DNA from: Pseudomonas sp. MTM4
GTDB lineage: Bacteria > Pseudomonadota > Gammaproteobacteria > Pseudomonadales > Pseudomonadaceae
DNA: 64,000 nucleotides
Reading direction: 5' to 3'
Assembly (NCBI RefSeq): GCF_019355055.1
Contig: NZ_CP048411.1
Coordinates: 4,201,001 to 4,265,000 of the forward strand
The notes under the pieces: generated by a model
The model's database searches: none
What the model saw: the letters and a program-made list of their open reading frames with translations, nothing else
What the model was told of the DNA's origin: nothing
In this document: one piece after another, positions 43,041-51,588 of the stretch
Layout: each line of letters starts with the position of its first letter
Numbering within the stretch: the stretch's first letter is position 1
Position numbers and translations under genes: made by a program

Positions 43041-43982
43041 TTAGCCCGCCGCGCCTGGTGCGCGCGTCGCCGTATCGCCTGGCTTATTGCCGCTGCCACT
43101 GAGCAACTCGTCCAGAGCCCTGCGATAGGACTGCCGGCCAAGCCGCATGCTGTTGTTGTGGGTGCCGCCCTCGATCAGCAGCAGGCGTTTTGGTTGCTGA
43201 GCGGCGTCATAGAGTTCTTTGCTGAAGCGTGCCGGCACGTATTGATCGGCCGTGCCGTGCACCACCAGCAGAGGCATGCCGACTTGGTCGATTTTGTCGA
43301 TGGAATCGAACTTCTGCGAGAGAAGCCAACGGATTGGCCAGGACGTGTCGGCCACTTCGGTGGCGATGTCGGCCAGGTTGGTAAAGGTGGACTCGATGAT
43401 CAGTGCGCGCGCGGCCGGTGCCTCGTCGCGACGTTCGGCCTCGCGGCCAAGCTCGGCGGCTAGGTCCACGGCTACCGCTCCGCCCAATGAATGGCCGTAG
43501 ATCAGGCGCTTGTCAGCGTCGGGCTGAAGCGTTTTCAAGTGATCCCAGGCGATGCGCGCATCCTGATAAACGCTGGCCTCGGACGGTAGCTCGCCAAGGC
43601 TTTGGCCGAAGCCGCGGTAATCGATGGCCAGTATCGAAAAGCCTAGCGAACGAAGCTGCTCGAGGCGAAACAGATGGCCGGTGAGATTCCAGCGCGAGCC
43701 ATGCAGATAGAGCACGGCAGGCGCGTCGACCTGCTCGGCCGGCCACCACCAAGCATGGATGTTCTGGCTGTCGCCGAACGCCGGCGTGGTCAGTTCCAGC
43801 TCCTCGACGCTGTCCGGCAGCCCGCGGTACCAACTGGCGGTGCCGGGCTCGATGCGGAACACCAGCTCGCGCTCCTTCTGTTCGAGCATGGAACAGCCGA
43901 CTGGCAGCAGGGCCAGCAGTGCTGCCATGACCAACGAGGCGAACATTCGGGTTCGGGTGCGAAACAACGGGAATTGCGACAT
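43041..43982 (-). CDS. Alpha/beta hydrolase lipoprotein
   Basis: The protein has 313 residues. The signal ends with lipobox LLPVGC (Cys about 30), so it is membrane-anchored. The hydrolase domain has LYLHGSRWNLTGH, IDYRGFGQSLGELPSE, nucleophile elbow YGHSLGGAVA, acid in VVHGTADQYVPARFS and His in IEGGTHNN. This matches the BEM46/ABHD17-like branch. ATG at 43982 sits two bases after a hairpin whose loop carries the Shine-Dalgarno sequence. No operon partner is evident; the MFS gene lies upstream on the same strand 135 bases away. Confidence 0.86.
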   Translation of the reverse strand: MSQFPLFRTRTRMFASLVMAALLALLPVGCSMLEQKERELVFRIEPGTASWYRGLPDSVEELELTTPAFGDSQNIHAWWWPAEQVDAPAVLYLHGSRWNLTGHLFRLEQLRSLGFSILAIDYRGFGQSLGELPSEASVYQDARIAWDHLKTLQPDADKRLIYGHSLGGAVAVDLAAELGREAERRDEAPAARALIIESTFTNLADIATEVADTSWPIRWLLSQKFDSIDKIDQVGMPLLVVHGTADQYVPARFSKELYDAAQQPKRLLLIEGGTHNNSMRLGRQSYRRALDELLSGSGNKPGDTATRAPGAAG

Positions 43983-43984
43983 GA

Positions 43985-44010
43985 CGGCTCAGGTTCCTCC
44001 TGCTGAGCCG
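43985..44010 (-). promoter_or_regulatory. Hairpin with the ribosome-binding site in its loop
   Basis: On the minus strand CGGCTCAG, loop CAGGAGGAAC, CTGAGCCG form a perfect 8-bp stem ending two bases before the lipoprotein-hydrolase ATG. The loop contains AGGAGG. This shortens the effective spacer and may control ribosome access. A terminator for the upstream MFS gene is an alternative reading. Confidence 0.5.
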
Positions 44011-44117
44011 GCATTGAGCGTGCGGTCTGCCAGCTGCGCAAGCGGCGGGCGACGAGAAGTCTTTACCGCAGATTACGGCGCCGTTCGGGTTGATCGCCTT
44101 GTCAGTGACTTGGCCGC

Positions 44118-45341
44118 TCAGTCACAGGCCGCTGCCACGCTAGCGCCATGCGCCGGTTCGTTCCGTGCCGTCCAGGCCCACCAGAACACCAGCAAACCAG
44201 CCGCTCCGGTCGCCGCGCCGATGTAGCCGGTCGAGGTCCAGCCGAGCCCGGCGCTGATGGCCAGCCCGCCAAGCCAGGGACCGAGCGCGTTGGCGATGTT
44301 GAATGCGGCGTGGTTGGAGGCCGCTGCGAGCGTCTGGGCATCGGCGGCGACGTCCATCAGATGCGTCTGCAGCGCTGGCGACAGAGAAACCATCGTGCCC
44401 ACCGCGAAGGCCGCCGGCAGGATAGTCCACAGCGAGTGCGCGGCGAAGGGGAACACCAGCAGCACCGCGATACTCCAGAGCAGCAACAAGGGAATCGCCT
44501 TGAAGCGCAACCGATCGAACAGCCAACCGCCGAACAGATTGCCGATAATGCCGCCCAGGCCAAAGGCAGCCAGGCCCACGGGGATCCAGCGCTCGCTGAC
44601 TCCGGTGACCTCCAGCAGCGTTGGCGCCAGATAGGCGAATACGCAGAACATCCCGGCAAACCCGACGGAGCTGATCGCCAGCGCCAGCCAGACCTGCTTG
44701 CGGTTGAAGTCACGCAGCTCGCGCATCGGGTTGGTGCGTGGCTCGTCGCGGTCGAGCGGCAGGAAGATTGCCACCAGCAACACTGTCAGCAGCGCGATCA
44801 GCCCCACTAGCCCGAATGCCCAGCGCCAGCTGAGCCATTGTCCGAGCCAGGTTGCGATGGGGTTGCCGATCAGCATGGCGATGGTCAGCCCGGCCAGTAC
44901 ACGGCTGACCGCCTTGGCGCGCTGATCCGGCGCCACCATCGAGGCGGCCACCAGCATTGCCACGCCGAAATAGGCTCCGTGGGGCAGGCCGGCGATGAAG
45001 CGGAACAGCATCAGTGAGTGATAGTCCGGCGCCATGGCGCTGGCGAAGTTGCCCAGCGCGAAGAAGCCCATCAGCAATAGCAGCAAATGCCGGCGAAACA
45101 GCCGCGCGCCGAGAATCGCCAATAGCGGCGCTCCGACCACGACGCCCAGCGCATAGGTGCTGATCACGTGGCCGACCTGCGGCTCGCTGATGCCTAGGCC
45201 CTGCGCGACGTTGGGCATCAACCCCATGATGGCGAACTCGCCGGTGCCGATAGCGAATCCGCCCATGGCCAGCGCCAGTTCGATCAACAGGATGGCGCGC
45301 GGCGAAAAGCGCTGCGTCGACGGATTGGCGTGCGCCGTCAT
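44118..45341 (-). CDS. MFS transporter, DHA1 family (AraJ/YdhP-like)
   Basis: The protein has 407 residues and twelve membrane segments. It has the typical start LIELALAMGGFAIGTGEFAIMGLMPNVA, and later RFIAGLPHGAYFGVAMLVAASM and SRVLAGLTIAMLIGNPIATWLGQWLSWRWAF, which contains the antiporter-type motif C. The DHA1 branch with the GTGEF motif includes AraJ, YdhP and related exporters of drugs or sugars. The substrate is unknown. Its C terminus is cysteine-containing and soluble. The gene is alone in its unit by spacing. Confidence 0.9.
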   Translation of the reverse strand: MTAHANPSTQRFSPRAILLIELALAMGGFAIGTGEFAIMGLMPNVAQGLGISEPQVGHVISTYALGVVVGAPLLAILGARLFRRHLLLLLMGFFALGNFASAMAPDYHSLMLFRFIAGLPHGAYFGVAMLVAASMVAPDQRAKAVSRVLAGLTIAMLIGNPIATWLGQWLSWRWAFGLVGLIALLTVLLVAIFLPLDRDEPRTNPMRELRDFNRKQVWLALAISSVGFAGMFCVFAYLAPTLLEVTGVSERWIPVGLAAFGLGGIIGNLFGGWLFDRLRFKAIPLLLLWSIAVLLVFPFAAHSLWTILPAAFAVGTMVSLSPALQTHLMDVAADAQTLAAASNHAAFNIANALGPWLGGLAISAGLGWTSTGYIGAATGAAGLLVFWWAWTARNEPAHGASVAAACD

Positions 45342-45516
45342 GGTTGGCCTCGGATGGTATTGGAAAAGCGCGGATTATCCCGATAAGGCGCCCGGAAGGG
45401 GAGGGCCGCCGGTGATCGATTCAGAACACAGAGATCGAACGGCGGCGCGATGGTTCAACGGCGCGCCACGGACCGTTGTACCCGGCGACCCGTAGAGAGC
45501 AGAAATGCAGTTGTCG

Positions 45517-46041
45517 TTAGCTGCCGATCTTGCTCAACAGCGCGTGGGTATCGGCGGCACCCATCAGCGCCGCGGCAGCGAGTGGCGTGGCGCCATTATT
45601 GTCGGCAGCCTGAGGGTTCGCGCCCTGAGCAATCAGGTACTCGACGATCTCGGTGCGGTTGAACATCGCGGCCATCATCAGGGCGGTCTTGCCATCGGGC
45701 GATGCGCCCTCGACGTCGGCGCCATGTTCGAGCAGCAGCTTGATCATCGCCAAATCGCCCTTGAAGGCCGCGCCTGCCAGGGGTGTCTGGCCCTTGTCGT
45801 TGCGCAATTGAGGGTCGGCTCCGTTTTCCAGCAGTACGCGCGCTGCATCACGATGGCCATGATAGGCCGCGAGCATCAACAGACTGTCGCCATTGTGGTT
45901 GCGGATATTCGGTGGCAGGCCCCGGCCGAGGAGGTCGGCGAGACGCGCGGCGTCTCCTTGACGGGTGCTGTCGAACACCTGCTCGGCAAAGGCGAGGGCG
46001 GCGTCGTCCAGTTGGGGCTTGGGTTTGTCGGCTTGGCTCAT
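45517..46041 (-). CDS. Ankyrin-repeat protein (AnkB-like)
   Basis: The protein has 174 residues. Four to five ankyrin repeats span about 30-170, with the motif GxTPLxxAA and alternatives visible: GDSLLMLAAYHGH, GQTPLAGAAFKGD, GKTALMMAAMFNR and GATPLAAAALMGA. No signal peptide. ATG at 46041 has GAGGAG six bases upstream. It follows the di-heme peroxidase-like gene on the same strand. In P. aeruginosa a similar ankyrin protein (AnkB) is encoded next to the catalase gene katB and supports its activity. That this one supports the adjacent heme enzyme is an inference. Confidence 0.87.
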   Translation of the reverse strand: MSQADKPKPQLDDAALAFAEQVFDSTRQGDAARLADLLGRGLPPNIRNHNGDSLLMLAAYHGHRDAARVLLENGADPQLRNDKGQTPLAGAAFKGDLAMIKLLLEHGADVEGASPDGKTALMMAAMFNRTEIVEYLIAQGANPQAADNNGATPLAAAALMGAADTHALLSKIGS

Positions 46042-46064
46042 GCTGGCTCCTCGAATATGCGCAA

Positions 46065-46088
46065 CCGCTGGCCTCGATTGGCCAGCGG
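46065..46088. terminator. Perfect hairpin between peroxidase-like and ankyrin genes
   Basis: CCGCTGGCC, loop TCGATT, GGCCAGCGG form a 9-bp stem in the 128-base gap between two genes read on the minus strand. It could lower transcription into the ankyrin gene or stabilise the mRNA end. T residues are few. Confidence 0.5.
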
Positions 46089-46169
46089 TCGCCATTGTGC
46101 CAAGCGCTGCGCCGGTTGGCGTGCTTGCATAGGCTATCCGGCGCATAGACCGGTTTTATCGGTTGGTGT

Positions 46170-47564
46170 TCAAAGGGTGCGCAGGAAGGCCACCAGATCG
46201 GCCTTCTCGTCCTGATTCAGACCGCGCTGCAGCACCAGGTTGAAGAACTCCACCGTATCGTCCAGCGTCAGCAGGCGCCCATCGTGCAGGTACGGCGGCG
46301 AATCCTTGATGCCGCGTAGCGGGAAGGTCTTGATCGGTCCGTCGCCCACCGCCATCACTCCGTTGTATTCCTGCGGTTCGTAAAAGCGCTCGGTCTGCAG
46401 GTTATGCATCAGATGGTCGGTGTAGTAGGGCGGCGCGTGGCAGCTGGCGCAGGCGCCTTTGCCGTGGAATATCTGCTCGCCACGCAGTTCCTGCTCGCTG
46501 GCCTTGGCCGGATCGAGACGGCCTTCGACGTTGAGCTTCGGGGCCGGCGGGAAGTCGAGCAGGGCCTGGAACTCACCCATGAAATGCACCTGGCTGCCTC
46601 GATCGAGCACGTTCACGCCTTTCTTTGCGGCCATGACGATATCGCCGTCGAAGTAGGCTGCGCGCTGCTCGAATTCGGTGAAGTCCTCAACCGTCTTCAG
46701 CGCCCGCTGCGAGCCGAATATCTGCTGGACGTTCACACCGCGCAGGGTCGGGGTGTCGATGCGGTGGCGGAATTCCTGTGGCCGAACATCGCCCGCCAGG
46801 TGGGTGGAGGCGTTGGTGTGACCATTGGCGTGGCAATCGAAGCAGGCGACGCCCGTATGCGGATGCTCGCTGCGACGGTCGTCGGTGGCGTTGAATTGCT
46901 GTTGCGGAAAAGTCGTGACCAGCAGCCGCAGGCCTTCCAGTTGCTTGGGATTGAGAATGCCGTTGAACATCTCGAAGTAGTTGCGGATGTTCACCAGTTT
47001 GCCCTGGGACACATCGCCCAGATCCGGTCGGGTGGTGAGATAGATCGGTGCCGGGAATTCCGGCAGGAAATGATCGGGCAGATCGAAATCCAGATCGAAA
47101 CGGGTGAGGTCTCGGCCCTCGATTTCGTTGACCTCATCGATCTGGAACTGCGGAAAAACCATGCCGCCTTCGGGATGGTTGGGATGCGGCAGAGGCATGA
47201 AGCCGGCCGGAAAGCGTTTCTGCTGGCGAATCTGCTCGGGGCTGAGCTTGGCCAGTTCCTCCCAGCTGCCGTCCGCCAGCTTGACCCGCACGCCAGTCTG
47301 GATCGGCTTGCCGCGAGCCATGGTGACCTCATCATCGGGCGTGTCGCTGAGGTCGTAGCGCTGCTCCAGCAAGCTCATGTGGGTTTCGCGGATTGCCGGT
47401 TTTTCCGCTTTCATGCGCTGCATGATCGAGTCGAAGTGCTCGGTGATTCTCACCGGATGGTAGCTGGACGGCTTTTCGCCCTCGGCCCCATGTACTACGC
47501 AAGGCAGAACGAGGGTGGCGCCGAGCGCAATGGCCAGGCGCAAGGGAGCGCTGCAGGTCTTCAT
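46170..47564 (-). CDS. Di-heme c-type cytochrome, MauG/cytochrome c peroxidase-like
   Basis: The protein has 464 residues with a signal peptide (APLRLAIALGATLVLPCVVHG). Two heme c motifs are present: CFDCH at 241-245 and CASCH at 372-376. Between and around them lie TGVACFDCHANGHTNAST, FRHRIDTPTLRGVNVQQIFGS and DSPPYLHDGRLLTLDDTVEFFNLVL, typical of the C-terminal half of the bacterial cytochrome c peroxidase/MauG superfamily. An N-terminal domain of about 230 residues precedes them and is longer than in classical peroxidases. It acts in the periplasm. ATG at 47564 has GAGGA eight bases upstream; a GTG at 47579 is also in frame. It is divergent from the DUF3820 gene. Confidence 0.88.
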   Translation of the reverse strand: MKTCSAPLRLAIALGATLVLPCVVHGAEGEKPSSYHPVRITEHFDSIMQRMKAEKPAIRETHMSLLEQRYDLSDTPDDEVTMARGKPIQTGVRVKLADGSWEELAKLSPEQIRQQKRFPAGFMPLPHPNHPEGGMVFPQFQIDEVNEIEGRDLTRFDLDFDLPDHFLPEFPAPIYLTTRPDLGDVSQGKLVNIRNYFEMFNGILNPKQLEGLRLLVTTFPQQQFNATDDRRSEHPHTGVACFDCHANGHTNASTHLAGDVRPQEFRHRIDTPTLRGVNVQQIFGSQRALKTVEDFTEFEQRAAYFDGDIVMAAKKGVNVLDRGSQVHFMGEFQALLDFPPAPKLNVEGRLDPAKASEQELRGEQIFHGKGACASCHAPPYYTDHLMHNLQTERFYEPQEYNGVMAVGDGPIKTFPLRGIKDSPPYLHDGRLLTLDDTVEFFNLVLQRGLNQDEKADLVAFLRTL

Positions 47565-47857
47565 TATTGTTTTCCTCACGGGCTGGTAGGTATTGAAGGC
47601 CTAGAAGCGAATCGCAGCGTGGGAAAATAGGCTCAGGCTATTGGGGCGATAGACTCTTCACTATGTAGCGGCAATGTATGCGCGCAGCGCACGGCTGCCG
47701 TGAGCTAAGTGTGTTTGATAGCGCATTGCCTTATAGCCGGATTAGGGAACATTGCATCTTTTATGCAGAAATGATCCAAGCCAAAGGTGCCGTAACGGAT
47801 CTGTCGAAGCCGGGTGGCTGTGGCAATATCCCGCTCCCGCCGAAGCGAATGCCGTAC

Positions 47858-48070
47858 ATGAAACCCGAAGATCTCGAACGTCTGGTGACCCAGACCATGC
47901 CCTACGGCAAGTACAAGGGGCGACTGATCGCCGACCTGCCGGGCAACTACCTCAACTGGTTCGCCAGGGTGGGTTTCCCGCCGGGGGAAATCGGCCAGTT
48001 GCTGGCGCTGATGCAGGAGATCGATCACAACGGCCTGTCGCCCCTGCTCGAACCGCTACGCCGACGCTAA
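47858..48070 (+). CDS. DUF3820 small protein
   Basis: The protein has 70 residues. The complete family pattern is visible: EDLERLVTQTMPYGKYKGRL, then IADLPGNYLNWFARVGFPPGEIGQLLALMQEIDHNGLSPL. The MPYGKYKG segment is the hallmark. The fold also occurs at the C terminus of exonuclease-type proteins (YacL/ExoX-like), and the function of the stand-alone form is unknown. The start is uncertain; ATG at 47858 gives the family N terminus, and an in-frame ATG lies nine bases upstream. It ends just before a BIME. Confidence 0.85.
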   Translation: MKPEDLERLVTQTMPYGKYKGRLIADLPGNYLNWFARVGFPPGEIGQLLALMQEIDHNGLSPLLEPLRRR

Positions 48071-48074
48071 ACCT

Positions 48075-48166
48075 GTAGAGCCGAATTTATTCGGCCGGTT
48101 CTGCTGAGGGCCGATAGATAGAAAGCGGCATCCCGTTCCACCGAGGCCGAACAAGATCGGCCCTAC
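48075..48166. repeat. BIME: GTAGAGCCGAA REP pair
   Basis: A direct REP at 48075 (GTAGAGCCGAA, TTTA, TTCGGC) and an inverted one ending GGCCCTAC at 48166 flank a spacer. The core palindrome (GCCGAA/TTCGGC) differs from the GTAGGGTG families, so this is a third REP type in the window. Confidence 0.75.
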
Positions 48167-48177
48167 GGTGTTGTGAG

Positions 48178-48708
48178 TTATTCGCCGAGTTCCGCCTGCA
48201 GTGCGGCCAACGCAGGCGCGGCGTAAATGCCGACTTCTACGGCCAGCGCCATCACTCGCTCGACGTCGCAGGTGTAGACCAGCACCGCCTGAAGTTCGTT
48301 ATCCAGCGGTTCGCTGAAGTCCACCAGTACGTAGCCGCCCTTCTCGGGGTAGAGCGCGCCGAGTTGCGTCTGGATCCGGTTGAGCGCCTTCAAGGGCTCG
48401 GTCTTGGCCAGCTGTTTGGGTTGCAGCACGAAGTTGACGCTCTCGCCAAACGAGGCGCGGATCTGCTCGAACAATGCCTGATAGTCGTCGGCCTGGAACA
48501 GCACCGTGTCCGGCAGGCTGCCGACGACCACCCATTCGCCCAGTGGAATGGGGAAGTCATCGTCGTAATTGATATCCGGATTGGCCTGCAGAAAGCCCTG
48601 GGGATCGGCATAGGCCTGCGCGGCTTCGTCGGCGACGCGGTTGATTTCCTCATCGCTCATGCAGCCGGAGCTGATGAGGCGGATCAATTCGGCGAGTGAA
48701 TCTTTCAT
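48178..48708 (-). CDS. Hypothetical protein, acidic cytoplasmic
   Basis: The protein has 176 residues and no signal or membrane segment. It starts LAELIRLISSGCMSDEEINRVADEAAQAYADP, then has WVVVGSLPDTVLFQADDYQALFEQI and GGYVLVDFSEPLDNELQAVLVYTCDVERVMALA. The alternation of helices and strands suggests an SseB- or DUF6630-like fold, but I am not certain of the family. ATG at 48708 has AGGA eight bases upstream; the frame is open further upstream without support. It is divergent from the KAS III family gene. Confidence 0.7.
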   Translation of the reverse strand: MKDSLAELIRLISSGCMSDEEINRVADEAAQAYADPQGFLQANPDINYDDDFPIPLGEWVVVGSLPDTVLFQADDYQALFEQIRASFGESVNFVLQPKQLAKTEPLKALNRIQTQLGALYPEKGGYVLVDFSEPLDNELQAVLVYTCDVERVMALAVEVGIYAAPALAALQAELGE

Positions 48709-49005
48709 CGGGCGGTCCTGGCTTGTTGGGCGCGCAAGAATAACGTAAGCCGGTTGCGGCCGGCAGTAACTGCCCTGATGAGCAATATGGGGCGGTACCG
48801 GGGCCGACAGCGTGGCCGGCGCTACGATTGCCGACCTGTGATCTGCTTGTCCGCTTTTCAACGCGCGGCTGCAGCTTCTGTCAGGTTTTCGTGCACAATA
48901 GCCGCCATATAAAACAGATGCGGGATGAGGCTAGCGATCGGCGCTGCCGGCATCGCTCTGTTCCGACGCCAGACAACGATCAGCCAATATTCAAGAGGAA
49001 CGACT

Positions 49006-50127
49006 GTGCATAACGTCGTCATCAGCGGTACCGGCCTTTATACCCCTGCCCAGAGCATTTCCAACGACGAGCTGGTGGAGTCCTTCAACACTTACTCGCT
49101 CCGCTTCAATACCGAGCATGCCGCTGCCATCGAAGCTGGTGAAGTGCAGCCGATGCCCGAGTCCAGCTCAGCCTTCATCGAGAAGGCGTCCGGTATCAAG
49201 AGCCGCTTCGTGACCGACAAGGCCGGCATCCTCGATCCCGACCGCATGGTTCCGCGCATTCCCGAGCGCAGCAATGACGAGTGGTCGATTCTTTGCGAAA
49301 TGTCGGTGAAAGCCGCCGAAGAGGCACTGGCCAGAGCGGGCAAAACCGCCGCGGACATCGACGGGGTGATCGTGGCGTGCTCCAACCTGCAGCGTGCCTA
49401 CCCGGCGGTAGCCATCGAAGTGCAGGCGGCACTGGGCATCAAGGGCTTCGGCTTCGACATGAACGTCGCCTGTTCCTCGGCCACCTTCGGTATCCAGAAC
49501 GCTGCCAACGCGGTGCAACTGGGCCAGGCGCGGGCAGTGTTGATGGTCAATCCGGAAATCTGCACCGGCCACATGAACTTCCGCGATCGCGACAGCCACT
49601 TCATCTTTGGCGACGCCTGCACCGCAGTGATCGTCGAGCGCGCCGACCTGGCGACCTCCAAGCATCAGTGGGATGTCATCAGCACCAAACTGGTGACCGA
49701 ATTCTCCAACAACATCCGCAACAACTTCGGCTTCCTCAACCGCACCGCCGAGGAATACATGACCAACCCGGACAAGCTATTCGTCCAGGAAGGCCGCAAG
49801 GTGTTCAAGGAAGTCTGCCCGATGGTGGCCGAGTTGATCGGCGAGCACCTGAAGGAAAACGATATTGAGGTCGGCTCGGTCAAGCGCTTCTGGCTGCATC
49901 AGGCCAACCTCAACATGAACCACCTGATCGTGCGCAAGCTGCTGGGTCGCGACGCCAGCGCCGAAGAGGCGCCTGTGATTCTCGACACCTACGCCAACAC
50001 CAGTTCGGCCGGCTCGGTGATTGCCTTTCACAAGCACCAGGACGACCTGCCGGCTGGGAGCCTTGGTGTGCTCAGCTCTTTCGGTGCCGGTTACTCGATT
50101 GGCAGCGTGATCCTGCGCAAGCGCTGA
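49006..50127 (+). CDS. Beta-ketoacyl-ACP synthase III family protein (PA3286-like)
   Basis: The protein has 373 residues from GTG at 49006, with AGAGGA upstream; this start gives the family N terminus VHNVVISGTGLYTP. The catalytic triad Cys156 (NVACSSATF), His298 (FWLHQANLNM) and Asn331 (TYANTSSAGS) is intact. It is longer than E. coli FabH (317) and has extra insertions, as in P. aeruginosa PA3286, which is reported to feed beta-oxidation-derived octanoyl-CoA into fatty acid synthesis. The same function here is an inference from length and pattern. The porin gene follows but has its own promoter. Confidence 0.88.
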   Translation: MHNVVISGTGLYTPAQSISNDELVESFNTYSLRFNTEHAAAIEAGEVQPMPESSSAFIEKASGIKSRFVTDKAGILDPDRMVPRIPERSNDEWSILCEMSVKAAEEALARAGKTAADIDGVIVACSNLQRAYPAVAIEVQAALGIKGFGFDMNVACSSATFGIQNAANAVQLGQARAVLMVNPEICTGHMNFRDRDSHFIFGDACTAVIVERADLATSKHQWDVISTKLVTEFSNNIRNNFGFLNRTAEEYMTNPDKLFVQEGRKVFKEVCPMVAELIGEHLKENDIEVGSVKRFWLHQANLNMNHLIVRKLLGRDASAEEAPVILDTYANTSSAGSVIAFHKHQDDLPAGSLGVLSSFGAGYSIGSVILRKR

Positions 50128-50253
50128 TCCCCGCGTCCGCTGCCTCTCGAACCGGGAGGCAGCGCGCAGTATTTCCCACCTTCTCGCCTGCTTCCAGCGG
50201 TCCGCTTGGACCGCTCTGCAATGCCCATTGCAGAAAGTTCCCACAACTTTGAA

Positions 50254-50298
50254 CTGTCATATTGCGGCAAATCTTCTGTCACATCGGCTTCCCATAAT
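50254..50298 (+). promoter_or_regulatory. Pho-box-like repeats and -10 of the porin promoter
   Basis: CTGTCAT at 50254-50260 is repeated as CTGTCAC at 50276-50282, a 22-base period equal to two Pho-box repeats; the middle repeat is degenerate. A -10-like CATAAT at 50293-50298 begins 10 bases after the second repeat, the spacing used by PhoB. There is no sigma-70 -35 sequence at the normal place. Confidence 0.5.
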
Positions 50299-50368
50299 CG
50301 CCTCCGTCGAACAAGACGACGTCATGTCACTCGCAGGACGACGTTTCATAACCGAAGGAGCTTTTCCG

Positions 50369-51433
50369 ATGAAGAAGAAGTTGATTGCGATTGCTGTTGG
50401 TGCTGCGATGGCGGTGCCGGCTGTGGCAATGGCCGATATAAGCATCTACGGCCGTGCGCACGTGTCGGTGGATTTTCTGGATGACGGTGCCGACTATTCC
50501 GAAACCAACCTGTCGAGCAACTCTTCGCGCCTGGGTTTCAAGGGTGACCACCAGATCAACCCGAATCTGAACGCATTCTTCCAGATCGAGCAGGAAGTTC
50601 TGTTTGGCTCCGATAACGGCAGCAGCTTCAACACCCGTGACACCTTCGTTGGCTTGAGTGGCAACTTCGGTGCGGCGCAGATTGGTCGCTTCGACAGCCC
50701 GTTCAAGGTCGCCCGTGGTCCGGCCAACCTGTTCGGTGATCAGGTCGGTGACATGCGTAACCTGACGCGTGTCGGCGATGCCCGTTTCGATGAGCGCTAC
50801 GACAACACCATCCAGTACACCACGCCTGACTTCGGTGGCTTCAACGCCAAGCTGGCCTACTCGGTCCATGAAGGTCAGTCGGTACAGCTGGATGACGAAG
50901 GTGATGCGCTCGACAGTGACTCCATGAGCATGTCGCTGAACTACGCCGGTGGCCCGCTCGAGGCATCTCTGGCATACGAGCAGGCTGAAGAGGACACCAG
51001 TCGTGGCGAGCGTGATGGGATTCGTGCCGCTGCAGCCTACAAGCTGACCGACGCGTTCAAGCTGGTTGGCTTCTATCAGACCATCGAGTATGACGATGCT
51101 GATGCCTCGGATCTGGAGCGCGACCTGTGGACGTCGGACGTTTATGGCGTGGGTGGCGAATACAAGATCGCTTCCAATACCGCGCTTAAGGCCATGTGGA
51201 TGACCCGCGACGCCGACGCGGATGATGCTGACGCCGATATGTGGGTCGTGGGTGTCGAGCACAAGCTGGACAAGGCAGTCCGTGTCTATGCCAACTACGC
51301 AGTGCTGGACAACGATGACGCGATTCGCATGAACCCGTGGAGCCAAGGCCGCTCCGCCAACCCATCCAGCTCCGATGACGCTTTCGGTGAGCAAGCCTCT
51401 GCCTTCACCGTGGGGCTGCGCTACGACTTCTGA
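50369..51433 (+). CDS. Outer-membrane general porin
   Basis: The protein has 354 residues. A signal peptide (KKLIAIAVGAAMAVPAVAMA) is followed by the porin N-terminal strand DISIYGRAHVSVDF and SSRLGFKGDHQINPNLNAFFQIEQEV. The barrel ends FTVGLRYDF with terminal Phe, required for BAM-mediated assembly. It belongs to the Gram-negative porin (Porin_4) superfamily of 16-stranded trimers. Asp/Glu-rich external loops (DDADASD, DADADDADAD) suggest cation preference, but selectivity is not established. ATG at 50369 has GAAGGAG eight bases upstream. It is not of the OprP/OprO type despite the Pho-like promoter. A hairpin terminator follows. Confidence 0.92.
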   Translation: MKKKLIAIAVGAAMAVPAVAMADISIYGRAHVSVDFLDDGADYSETNLSSNSSRLGFKGDHQINPNLNAFFQIEQEVLFGSDNGSSFNTRDTFVGLSGNFGAAQIGRFDSPFKVARGPANLFGDQVGDMRNLTRVGDARFDERYDNTIQYTTPDFGGFNAKLAYSVHEGQSVQLDDEGDALDSDSMSMSLNYAGGPLEASLAYEQAEEDTSRGERDGIRAAAAYKLTDAFKLVGFYQTIEYDDADASDLERDLWTSDVYGVGGEYKIASNTALKAMWMTRDADADDADADMWVVGVEHKLDKAVRVYANYAVLDNDDAIRMNPWSQGRSANPSSSDDAFGEQASAFTVGLRYDF

Positions 51434-51456
51434 TCCTGCTTGGCGGGATGGGTAAA

Positions 51457-51492
51457 CAAACCGGGCTGTTCCCATAGGGGCAGCCCGGTTTG
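51457..51492 (+). terminator. Rho-independent-type hairpin after the porin gene
   Basis: CAAACCGGGCTG and CAGCCCGGTTTG form a perfect 12-bp stem with a 12-base loop, 24 bases after the stop. The bases afterwards are only moderately T-rich. Position and strength support termination. Confidence 0.8.
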
Positions 51493-51588
51493 TCATTTGG
51501 CTGACATTTTTCAGTCTTATTCTTGTTTTCCGATTGTCATCGAATCCAGACCGCCGACGTCGGCGGGCCTTTGCACTTAGGAGCTTTC

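Noticed and set aside
46404..47630. A 408-codon plus-strand frame opposite the di-heme cytochrome
   Set aside because: It covers the heme-motif gene in antisense and has no recognisable domain.
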